Positions 56,440 through 64,000 of a stretch of 64,000 bases of DNA are shown here, one piece after another. Numbering within the stretch: position 1 is the first letter of the stretch; the number at the start of each line of letters is the position of its first letter. The translations under genes and the position numbers were made by a program. Under the pieces are notes generated by a model. It was not told the DNA's origin, searched no databases, and saw only the letters and a program-made list of their open reading frames with translations. Source of the DNA: Ignelater luminosus (lineage: Eukaryota; Arthropoda; Insecta; Coleoptera; Elateridae); NCBI GenBank assembly GCA_011009095.1, contig VTPC01003414.1, positions 1 to 64,000 on the forward strand. The letters are read 5' to 3'.

Positions 56440-56843
56440 GTAAGAGCTTAAATGAAAGCTAAATAAATGTATTTCAAATTCATTAACTATTAGTGTCCTC
56501 GTTGAATGAGTATATTCTTTCTTATTTAGACAAAATACATAACTAAAACAAAAAGTTTTTACTTTTTGGCACAAATTCCCAATTGTTGAAGAGCTGCATC
56601 TCGGAAAGTACTGGACGTACGGAGCTCGACGTGGGTTTAAATTTAAGTAAATCTAATCTACTTTAAGAAAAGAGGTATACCTTTTTCTCTCAAGAGATAT
56701 TGAGCAAAAAGTGAAAAGATTCCGAAAATTTCGCTGTTTTTGCAAACTTGGTTTCTTACTGGCTTAGATCCTAAGAACATATAAAAAAAAAATTAGAACT
56801 ACATGACCTTTTACAAGGTCGGATGTACAAATTGACTGGCCTA
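56440..56843 (-). repeat. Right terminal inverted repeat of the large element
   Basis: Reverse-complement partner of 51863-51910 plus 53487-53870. Examples: GAGATATTGAGCAAAAAGTG at about 56693 against the left CACTTTTGCTCAATATCTCC; ACATGACCTTTTACAAGGTC at 56801-56820; GCTAAATAAATGTATTTCAA at about 56458 against TTGAAATTTATTTATTTAGG on the left. It contains only one copy of the unit that is duplicated on the left. Confidence 0.8.
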
Positions 56844-58355
56844 CCAGTATTATTCTGAATATTTTGTACTTTACCCTAAACCTTTTATTCTCTACATCAA
56901 ATTTATTATTGCTCATTGTAAAGAATGTGACACCTTGTTGAAATTCCTTCATTATTATTATTACCTACTGCTAAGCGCTTAAGGCATTTTAAGGTCCTGA
57001 AATTTCTACCAAAACTTGTCAACAAAAACAAGGTTTGTTCCACAGAAGTTTATCTAAATCACTAATAAAACGTTATTTCTAAGCTAAAAGAAACTGCACA
57101 TAATTTGAAGGAACTTCTTCTTGTATTCTAAAAGATGATTATTTAAATCAAGGAAGGCTCTGCAATCGTTAGTTTAAACAAAAATATATACAATTGTACG
57201 GATTTGAACAATCTGTTCTTTACTATTTATAATAAAATAGTTCTAGGAAAATTATTATATTAAGCCGTACTGTAAACAAACGATCTAGAAATCAATAGCT
57301 TTTCAGTTTCAATTTGTAAATTATAAAGTTACGATATTACAGTTGAAAGCACGAATGTTTATTTTATCAAAAGCCTGTAATAAACTTACTAAAAATAGCA
57401 TAATCCTTCATTATCAATAAAATTTCAAACAGAATGTATAGAATATAAACATTCATTTCATTGTATTTGACAACGTATAATGGAATGAATAGGCAAATTC
57501 TATAATTAAACCAAACAATTTGAAACAAACAAAACTTTCGAAAGGAAATAGTCTAGTAAATTATATAACACTCACATGTCAGTTCATCATGTATTTCATA
57601 CAGATATTTAGTTTATTTACCTTTCTATTAAAAGTTTCTGAATCCTATTTTGCTAATATTTTTTATTTTGTGAAATGAATGTCTTATATAAAATTAAATT
57701 AAGTATCATATAAAATAATAAAATTCAGAAAAATTTAGCAAATTATAAATTTGTTTTATTGGAAATGAAGTAGATGTTTTAATGGGAAAATTACTAATAT
57801 AATTAATCGCCTAGTCCCACCATAGTAATACACCTAACATGTAGGTAGCTAGCTGTTTGTACTGATATTACTCCTACGTGCTATTACAATTACATGTAAA
57901 GTAATATTTTAAATTGAATTCATATTAAAAATTTACTAAAGGTCGCAAGTTTGAATTCTACCCAATATCATCCAAAGGTCACGAGTTCGAATCCTGTTCA
58001 GCGTTCAGAAAGAAATTTTTCTATACATATTAAATTTAACAAATAAAAACATTCAGTCCATCTAAAGGTAATACAAGTATTTTAAAAATACATAAAAAGG
58101 AAAATAGTTACTAAGGGTTTAGATATAGGGTAAAGTTACTATGTCTGCATAACCAAAAACATGTATGTACAAACATTTTTTAGCTAAAGGAACTTTTTTA
58201 CAAACTTATCTGAGGAGTAACACTATCCAAATGCAACATACCTATGAAATTCAGAAACTATTATGCAGAAGTCTCTTATATGAAATTCTCCCGCTCTATT
58301 TCATTATATATAATATAAAAAGGAAGAGAAAAGAAGAAAGCAGAACTATTGACTA
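56844..58355. other. AT-rich stretch, tRNA B-box-like words only
   Basis: No recognised gene. At about 57942-57995 two near-copies of GGTCGCAAGTTTGAATTCTA and GGTCACGAGTTCGAATCCTG occur about 35 bp apart. They resemble the T-arm/B-box (GGTTCGAATCC) of tRNA-derived SINEs. No A box at the right distance was found, so no tRNA or SINE is called. Confidence 0.35.
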
Positions 58356-58754
58356 CCCAGACAGCAAAACTTTACTATTTCCTAACAACATAGTAACTGT
58401 GTAAAGTAAACGATGTAAAGAAATAGTAAAATAAAAGGTAACTATAAGTTAATTATTGCTTAAGAATGTCCCGGTTTTTGTAACTGTAGAGTTACTTTTA
58501 GATTACGATTGGATAACTTATCTGTGGGAATGTCACAAAGCCTAGTAATCTTTGGAGCATTCGAAAGTTACACTGCATTTTCTATATCTTTACTATATAG
58601 TTACTACTTAGTTACGTTGCTGCCGCCGATGCCGTACGTGTGCTGACGATAAACCTTTCATGAAACTATATAAATTATTTTTATTATAAATTAAATATTG
58701 TTACCGAAAATTTCTAGAAATCCAAAAAGTCAAACAAAATTAAAAATATTTTCA

Positions 58755-59052
58755 GTAGGCTTTAAATGCTAATATTACTTTATGGGGACCAAAAAACAGC
58801 TCAGTTGCTGCAATGAACCTTTTTGGTTTCTCTAACAAGTAAACTTTCTGTAAATTGACGGTTATATAGCTAATAAATATCATACAAACGGTTACATCCG
58901 GTGTCATAGGAACTAGATTGCAACTATATAGGTAACTAATTCAAAGATGCCTTGAAATAGTTAATGGAAAGTAATCCAACAGTATGGATGTATAATTATA
59001 GTTAACAAAACGTTATATTACTGGAAAAGGTAGTAAACTTTTGCTGTCTGGG
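58755..59052 (+). repeat. Direct repeat inside the TA-flanked element, copy 1
   Basis: Collinear with 59465-59760: TTTAAATGCTAATATTACTT / TTTAATATGCTAATATTACT, then CTAACAAGTAAACTT, AATTGACGGTTAT, ATAGTTAA and GTAGTAAACTTTTGCTGTCT / GTAGTAAGCTTTTGCTGTCT at the end. Divergence is considerable, so the duplication is old. Confidence 0.7.
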
Positions 59053-59464
59053 ATAAAATTTAATATAAGAATATGGTTTATTGAAATTCTACACAACTTT
59101 TGATCTCTTTACTGGGCGAACGGTCGACCATTGCCACCAAAACCCCGGGTACCTGCGGCGCGTGCCTTCTGAAGACCAATTTGACCTAAATACCTTAAAT
59201 TTTTATCTTAACAACTAAAATTTTTATATTTATGTTTATGTTTATGTTTAATATTGCAATAAAAACTTTAATTATTCTTAATTTCATTTATATATACAAT
59301 TTGGAGGTATTTTGATTTAAGAAGGTTTGTGCATGTTGGGAATCTCTAGATTATATATTAACAATTAATTTGTTGTTGGGAGTAACAGAAAATAATCAGC
59401 AAGCAGTAGAGTTACTACAAATAGTTGCTTTATTGTAACATGACGTATTTTGTTTTAAAAGTAA

Positions 59465-59760
59465 GCTTTAATATGCTAATATTACTGCAAAGGGACAACC
59501 AGATAGTGCACTTGTCGCAACGAACTTCTTCGGTTCCTCTAACAAGTAAACTTACAGTAAGTTGACGGTTATCTGACTACTAAAGAACATAAGAAAGTCT
59601 AGTTACGGCTTCATACCAACTAAAACGTTACTACATAGTTACCTAACCCAAAAATGCCTTAAAAATAGTTAAAGATAAGTAATAGAACGGTATGAATGTA
59701 AAATAATAGTTAACAAATAGTAACATTGCTGTAAAAAGTAGTAAGCTTTTGCTGTCTGGG
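59465..59760 (+). repeat. Direct repeat inside the TA-flanked element, copy 2
   Basis: Partner of 58755-59052; its end is the right terminus of the element and is followed by TA. Confidence 0.7.
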
Positions 59761-59859
59761 TATGCTATACTTAGTTTAGTATGGTTCAACATTACAACAG
59801 GCGACGGCTCTCAGAATACAATAAGCAAGTTTTAATGCAGGTTTTCTACTTACACAAGT

Positions 59860-62030
59860 TAATTGAAAATAGATCACGACTTCTTTTGATCATAAAGATA
59901 TCATAAACAACGTGGATATCACCTGACGACAAAACGCACAATGAAATCGACTACATATTAGTTGAACAAGAACATGTAAAGGATGTAAACAATGCCACCA
60001 GTTACAGTAGTGCGGATTCCAATACTAAGCATTTTCTAATTATTATCAATGGATATCAAACATCTACCCGAAATAACAAATAAATACAACTAAGGTAAGA
60101 GGAAAAAATATAACATAAGAAGATTTAAAGAAAGCAATGTACAGCAGAAATTCGAAAAGAAAATATGTTCCGAGCTAGAGCAAATGAGCGAATATGAATC
60201 CGTTGAAGAAGAATGGGCACAGATATGAAAATTCACTGTAAATGCTTCTGAAAAATGATGAAGCCAAAAACTACAAATAGAAAACAGTGGTTTGACGATG
60301 AATGCAAAAACATACTGCAGCTGAGAAATGAAGCAAGAATCAAGTAACTTAACAATAATACGGAATACAACAAACGAAAATATGACCAAGCTAAGAAAGA
60401 AAGCAGACAGATGTATAAAAGAAAACACGTCAACTCCGTGAAGACATATTAGGTGACATAGAATGCAATGAAAAGCTTCTATCAAAAGGTTAAAAAAAGT
60501 CGATCATCGTATTCTGCAAAAATCACCTGATACAGAGACGAAATTGGAACACTAATGGGAGATATGGAAATAAATTTAATTATTTATGCAGGATATTTGG
60601 AAAAACTTTTAGAAAAAAATGATACCCAAGATCCGGCAGAAAACACAAGCGATAACAACAGCTATGATGCAACAGACGAACAGAAAAGCCTACAAAAGAA
60701 GTGAAGCAAACAAAACGATTTATGAAGAACAACAAAAGTGGCGAGAAAAACGGAACTGTAACTGAAATACAATAGTGACGAGTCACAAAAAAGATTATAC
60801 CATCTAATTTTAGGGATTTGCAATGAAAGAAATATTTCTGTAGATTGGAAAACAGCTGTCATATGTCCCATACATAAAAAGGGGGGGGGGGTAAGAGTAT
60901 ATGTCGCAATGTTATCGAGGGATAGCCTTACTAGATGTGTGCTAGAAAGTACTAGCTTTAATGATTAGGGATCCACTGAATTTGTACGGAAATAAAGAAA
61001 TAGGAAGATATCAAGGAGGCTTTAGAAAAGGAAGATCAACAATAGACCAGATATTAACAGTGAAGCAAATCCAATATAATAGCCACACCCAAAACTTAGC
61101 ATTACATATGCTGTTTATAGACTATAAGCAGGCATACGACTCAATAAACCGAAAAAGAATGTATTTCGCTCTGCGGATTCTCAATACTAAATTTGGTAAG
61201 AATAACGCTGGAAAAAACTGATACTAAAGTATTGGTAGAGGGTAAAATGTCAAGGGCATTCAAAGTCAAAAGAGGATTAAAGCAAGGGGACCCCCTTTCC
61301 ACGTTATTGTTCAACTTAATATTAGAAGTGATTACGAGGAAAAGTGGGATAAAGACAAACAATATTCTCTACTGCAGCCGGCACCAAGTACGGCCTACGC
61401 AGATGATATAGTCCTGTTAGCAAGATCAAGGGAGGAGCTAGAACGAGTTTCTAAAGAAACTAGAAAGAACATCAAAATATAATGGATTCATCATAAATGA
61501 AGAGAAGACTAAGTACATAAAAGCAAGAGGGGCAGGAAATAAACTAAAGGTGGAAATGGAAAATAAGAAATATCAATTTGAAAAGGTAAACCAATTCGAA
61601 TATCTTGGCGTCACTAACTTAAGATTGTGATGAAAGACCGGAAATAAATAAAAAACTGGCAAAAGGAAGTAAAATTATGGGAGCTCTAGCCAAAATGTTA
61701 AAATCGAAAAACATCCCCAAAAATGTAAAATTGAGAGGTCATCGGTGCTGTATGCAAGTGAAATCTAGATAATGAACAAAAACACACAAACAATGTTAGA
61801 CACATGAGAAAAGAAAGTGCTGAGGAGGATACTAGAAGGAACCAAGAGTGAAAATTAACAATGGAAAAGACTATACAACGGAGAAGTGGCGGAAAGATAC
61901 AAACATCCAAGTATCACAGATGTAATTAGAGCTCAAAGAGTAAAACAGTTGGGACATGTAAATAGAATGTCACGAACTACACAAGCAAAAAAAGTGTTAT
62001 TGGGAGAAGAATAAACTTTAAAGTCATCAG
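59860..62030 (+). mobile_element. LINE with RT, 5'-truncated and decayed
   Basis: The first recognisable part is the end of an APE endonuclease (about 59915: NVDITWISPDDKTHNEIDYI-like frames, then LVEQEHVKDV). Pre-RT sequence and RT blocks follow: GRYQGGFRKGRSTIDQIL (about 61000), MLFIDYKQAYDSINRKRM (about 61110), KRGLKQGDPLSTLLFNLILE (about 61270) and YADDIVLLARSREELE (61396 on). The C-terminal tail has NQFEYLGVT (about 61590). An 11-G run lies at 60880-60891. Frameshifts are numerous; the FIDY..AYD and YADD catalytic blocks survive. The 3' end is placed near GAAGAATAAACTTTAAAG at about 62005-62030. Confidence 0.7.
60961..61450 (+). pseudogene. Reverse transcriptase palm of the LINE
   Basis: Two overlapping frames (60961-61221 and 61193-61411) and a third to about 61450 together hold the FRKGRST, FIDYKQAYD, GLKQGDPLS and YADD blocks, the palm and catalytic aspartates of a LINE RT. 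Frameshifts near 61200 and 61380 separate them. Confidence 0.7.
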
Positions 62031-62124
62031 CAGACAATTGATATTTTGAGTAATGAATTTCTTTTACTATATCATTTGTCATAAGTATGCATTGGAGATC
62101 CATAGCTTAAGGTAGGTATTGATT

Positions 62125-62224
62125 AGGTTAATAAAGAGTACTTCCTTAAGTTTGTTCAAGAACGAAACCGGTAGAGAAAATTAAATAAAAATCAAAAACT
62201 TAAGGAAGTACCCTTTATTAATCT
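62125..62224. repeat. 29-bp-arm hairpin around a GAAACC-containing loop
   Basis: Left arm 62125-62153 (AGGTTAATAAAGAGTACTTC...) and right arm 62195-62224 are reverse complements with about three mismatches; the loop is about 41 bp and contains CGAAACCGGTAGAGAAA (62163-62179). The left arm with its flank (62095-62155) resembles 53848-53910 inside the large TIR element (CATAGCTTAA...AGTACTTCCTTAAG). Confidence 0.75.
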
Positions 62225-62234
62225 AATTTATTAT

Positions 62235-62429
62235 AAGTAAAAACAAGAGCGGCTCCAAGTTGGATCCTTGTGGTACCCCCAAAAACGTGTCAAAAAACAG
62301 CAGACTTTTCATCGCCATAAACAACATACCGTTTTCTGTCCTTTTAATAAAATATACAAAATTCCAAAATAGGCAAAGAAACACCAAAGTTACGCATTTT
62401 CGTTAAGAGAACATCGTGATGAACCTTGT
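62235..62429 (-). pseudogene. jockey-type LINE RT fragment, downstream part
   Basis: Minus-strand frames read DKVHHDVLLTKMRNFGVSLP, ILEFCIFY, stop, KDRKRYVVYGDEKSAVF and GVPQGSNLEPLLFL: RT blocks of jockey/CR1-like elements from just after the first catalytic Asp to the GVPQGS.LGP block. The upstream part (towards the N-terminus) lies at 63914-64000, separated by an inserted element. Stops and a frameshift near 62290 show decay. Confidence 0.65.
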
Positions 62430-62529
62430 CAATAGTCGAGGAAATAAACCAGAAAAAGGCCAAAGTAAAAAAACATCTCCAAGATGGATTTTCATTTGGT
62501 TTGCGAAAATCGATTCTGTTAGTTGTCTA

Positions 62530-62775
62530 GAAAAAATGCTCTCTTTTGTTCTTTTGAGCGGAGATCACGAATTTCAAGTTCAAATTATCAAAAAATGTCA
62601 CTTGAATGTGGAAATTCTGTAAATTCAGACTCATAAAAAGCGAAATAGAAAGCTTTCGTATAACTATGCGAGCCCATGTCATTTTATGTGTTTTTTGGGT
62701 GCTTATCACAAATCTGAAGTCTAAATTATTAAAAATGTCACTTGAATGTGGAAATTCCTAAAATTTAGACAACTA
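62530..62775. repeat. Two tandem units of about 140 bp inside the element
   Basis: AAAAATGTCACTTGAATGTG starts at 62591 and again at 62731, with flanking sequence alignable for about 70 bp on the left (ATCACGAATTTCAAGTTCAA against ATCACAAATCTGAAGTCTAA). The second unit runs up to the stop of the 223-aa gene. Confidence 0.75.
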
Positions 62776-63436
62776 TGTTATTTTTCCCAGAAGCAATGGT
62801 TTTGACGAGTTTTGCGCTTGATAACTTTAAGTTTTGGAAGTTCGTACCCGAAATTCCTTCCATTATTTTCACCCCTTTGAATGAGTTATGGCAATTTGCA
62901 ACTGTGCTGCCACTCATACCATTGGCGATATTTATCAGGGTATCGACGGATTCTGGAGAAGGATCATACTGCAAGAACAAATCTTCGATAAGTTTGAAGG
63001 ACTTATCGTCTTGCCTTATTCTGCTATCTAAAGAATCTTTATGTTGATAATTTCGATCAAACCAACAATTTATAAATTTTTCCAGTCCTTCAATTACATC
63101 TTTAGTAAAAATGAAGCCCTTGATCCAATCAAAGGATTCAAATTTTAATAATCTAATCAAAGTCTGTTCAATGGTTTGATCCGTGAGAATTCCTGAGAAA
63201 TATCGATCGGTTTTCCTAGATGTCCAAAATCCGCCTTTAGTATACTTTTGGTATTCATTATCATCCATTGTATCTTTCATTGCCTTCATGTCTTCCAGAT
63301 AGACTTGAGCTGATTTGGTGTACGGAAAGTGTCCAGTTGCATGGAAAAATGGTAACATCCGCTCCATGGTCTTTAAATGGAGATCCCAATCACCACTTTT
63401 TTCAGCATACATAAAATCTTTTATAATGAGAACCAT
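62765..63436 (-). CDS. 223-aa protein, N-terminal/central part of the XPG-nuclease transposon family
   Basis: Uninterrupted frame starting MVLIIKDFMYAEKSGDWDLH, then LPFFHATGHFPYTKSAQVYL, YTKGGFWTSRKTDRYFSGIL, TDQTIEQTLIRLLK and, near the end, FQNLKLSSAKLVKTI. The order E+.G+W.LHL..+..MLPFF.A.GH..Y.KSA, G.....R+SD+..+G+.TD..IEQ is that of a large multi-copy invertebrate protein family. The decayed gene at 54.0-56.2 kb has the same first blocks (AERMGDWKLHLDTV) and continues into the nuclease. A stop lies 14 codons upstream of the ATG, and family-like residues (CKLWIQYCR) precede the Met, so the original protein began further upstream. The nuclease and Cys-rich parts are absent. It ends at the 140-bp repeat. 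Possibly a remnant of a longer protein, or an exon. Confidence 0.65.
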   Translation of the reverse strand: MVLIIKDFMYAEKSGDWDLHLKTMERMLPFFHATGHFPYTKSAQVYLEDMKAMKDTMDDNEYQKYTKGGFWTSRKTDRYFSGILTDQTIEQTLIRLLKFESFDWIKGFIFTKDVIEGLEKFINCWFDRNYQHKDSLDSRIRQDDKSFKLIEDLFLQYDPSPESVDTLINIANGMSGSTVANCHNSFKGVKIMEGISGTNFQNLKLSSAKLVKTIASGKNNIVV

Positions 63437-63913
63437 TCTGCAATATTGAATCCAAAGTTTGCAAGTTGGATTCTAATTTTCTGTTTCTTTAAATTCTTTT
63501 TCAAATTCATTACCAATATCTTGAAAAGTTTTATCAGATTGCAGTTATCCAATACTTTCCAGTTGACAATATCCGTAACTGTTTACGGAATCAAAATTTT
63601 TTCCAAATTTTTCAAACTTCTCAATGATCATGACGCTTTTGGATGATTTGGACTTCAAACTTGTGATCAGCGACCCCAAAAACCCCGGAATGAAGAAATC
63701 TGGCCCATTTTAGCTCATTTTGTCGATTTTCTTTCAGACTGAATTATAGCTTCTGAAAGTGCATTCAAAAAGATGCATTTTCCTCTGTAGAAATGCAATA
63801 ACAAAAAACGTCAAAAAACTAAAAGGGAGCATTTTTATAGACAACTCACATAATCGATTACCGCATCAAAATGCATCTTGGCGACCTTTTCTGCTTTATT
63901 TCTTCGACTACAA

Positions 63914-64000
63914 ATGCTTTTAAGAAATCCATGTAAACTACATCTGTTTTAAGTTTATCGTTAAAAGCATCCATTACTTTCTGTATGAAAAGGACTAAAT
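63914..64000 (-). pseudogene. jockey-type LINE RT fragment, upstream part (continues past window end)
   Basis: On the minus strand from the window end: LVLFIQKVMDAFNDKLKTDV and VYMDFLKAF, the block leading to and including the first catalytic Asp (VYLDFSKAFD) of a jockey/CR1-like RT. It joins to 62235-62429 across the inserted element. Confidence 0.65.

Larger units (their letters stand above)
51863..56843 (+). mobile_element. Large decayed TIR element encoding an XPG-like nuclease protein (Academ-like?)
   Basis: The left inverted repeat (from about 51863: TAGTCAGTCAAGTTAGACAC) and the right one (ending about 56843; read inward TAGGCCAGTCAATTTGTAC) are collinear over roughly 400 bp. They share a palindrome GACCTT-n4-AAGGTC, the stretch around GAGATATTGAGCAAAA, AAAGTACTRGACGTAC, and TTAGACAAAATAYATRACTAAAAC. 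The left repeat is tandemly duplicated and split by a mariner (52192-53484). The interior 54020-56160 is the broken gene of the nuclease-type protein. The Academ superfamily is known to encode an XPG-type nuclease and to make 3-4-bp duplications; the assignment is a hypothesis. No clear target duplication is seen here (CTA on the left, CCA on the right). Confidence 0.65.
58356..59760. mobile_element. Non-coding TIR element flanked by TA (about 1.4 kb)
   Basis: The left end at 58356 reads CCCAGACAGCAAAACTTTAC. The right end, reverse-complemented from 59760, reads CCCAGACAGCAAAAGCTTAC. TA lies outside on both sides (58354-58355 and 59761-59762). A second right-type end occurs at about 59052 because the last ~300 bp (58755-59052) is repeated, diverged, at 59465-59760. 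Sequence is rich in AGTTAC words. A small GC-rich island (59110-59180) lies between the two repeats. No transposase is present; it is a MITE-like or deletion derivative. Confidence 0.6.
62433..63910 (-). mobile_element. 1,478-bp TIR element (Academ-like?) inserted in the LINE RT, CAA duplication
   Basis: The left end reads TAGTCGAGGAAATAAACCAG then AAAAAGGCC; the right end, reverse-complemented from 63910, reads TAGTCGAAGAAATAAAGCAG then AAAAGGTC, and both continue to CCAAGATGS.TTTT with a 12-15-bp offset. CAA flanks both ends (62430-62432 and 63911-63913). With the element and one CAA removed, the interrupted RT would read ...LKAF-DKVHH... in frame, the expected FxKAFDxVxH block, which fixes the boundaries and the 3-bp duplication. 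The element carries one ORF related to the XPG-nuclease family. Confidence 0.8.

Noticed and set aside
57942..57995. tRNA T-arm-like words (GAGTTCGAATCC)
   Set aside because: No acceptor, D or anticodon arm in register, so no tRNA gene is called.
60880..60891. 11-G run as a functional quadruplex
   Set aside because: A single uninterrupted G run inside decayed LINE coding sequence; most simply a homopolymer expansion or sequencing artefact.
1..64000. CRISPR arrays, operons or phage features
   Set aside because: Composition, splice-like signals and insect-type elements point to an animal genome; no regularly spaced repeats were seen.

Overview
The window is AT-rich eukaryotic DNA that looks like an arthropod, probably insect, genome. 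It holds many mariner, piggyBac, Gypsy, Copia, RTE-, jockey- and R1-type elements, mostly decayed, with spliced-gene signals but no operons. I cannot name the species. No complete host gene is visible. Two short candidate host exons (1933-2006 and 49714-49770) are the only hints of one. There are two assembly gaps (30076-30475 and 47947-48356). All superfamily names come from motif recognition by eye; no search was run.

Layout. 1-3.2 kb: no gene apart from one candidate exon. 3.2-4.7 kb: decayed LINE 5' part. 4.7-10.2 kb: unassigned. 10.2-13.2 kb: a decayed DDE transposase between long inverted repeats. 13.3-14.3 kb: N-terminal part of a multi-copy transposase family that recurs in the window ('family Y', Sola-like by hypothesis). 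15.3-18.2 kb: RTE-type LINE lacking most of its RT. 18.2-22.9 kb: unassigned. 23.1-24.1 kb: mariner fragment, Gypsy RT fragment and a strong hairpin. 24.2-26.2 kb: LINE. 26.2-34.2 kb: a family-Y gene split by a piggyBac element (TTAA site duplication), which itself carries a family-Y element with terminal inverted repeats (TIRs) and a 4-bp ACTT duplication. That inner block appears twice around the first gap. 38.2-39.9 kb: R1-type LINE 3' part with an intact 361-aa RNase H ORF. 40.0-40.7 kb: possible LTR plus primer-binding site. 42.4-48.6 kb: another family-Y gene interrupted by a mariner and a Copia element.

51.9-56.8 kb: a decayed large element with long TIRs, coding for a protein with XPG/FEN1-like nuclease motifs and a Cys-rich tail (Academ-like by hypothesis). 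Its left TIR is tandemly duplicated, and an intact mariner sits exactly at the duplication boundary. 58.4-59.8 kb: TIR element with TA flanks. 59.9-62.0 kb: LINE. 62.2-64.0 kb: a jockey-type RT on the minus strand, cut by a 1,478-bp element (62433-63910). That element has TIRs and a CAA target duplication and encodes a 223-aa relative of the 54-56 kb protein.

The window is a nested pile of mobile elements. Insertion order can be read from who interrupts whom: family Y before piggyBac before the inner family-Y element; family Y before mariner and Copia; Academ-like element before mariner; jockey before Academ-like element. The best candidate for an under-described system is the XPG-nuclease family and its two element forms at 51.9-56.8 and 62.4-63.9 kb.
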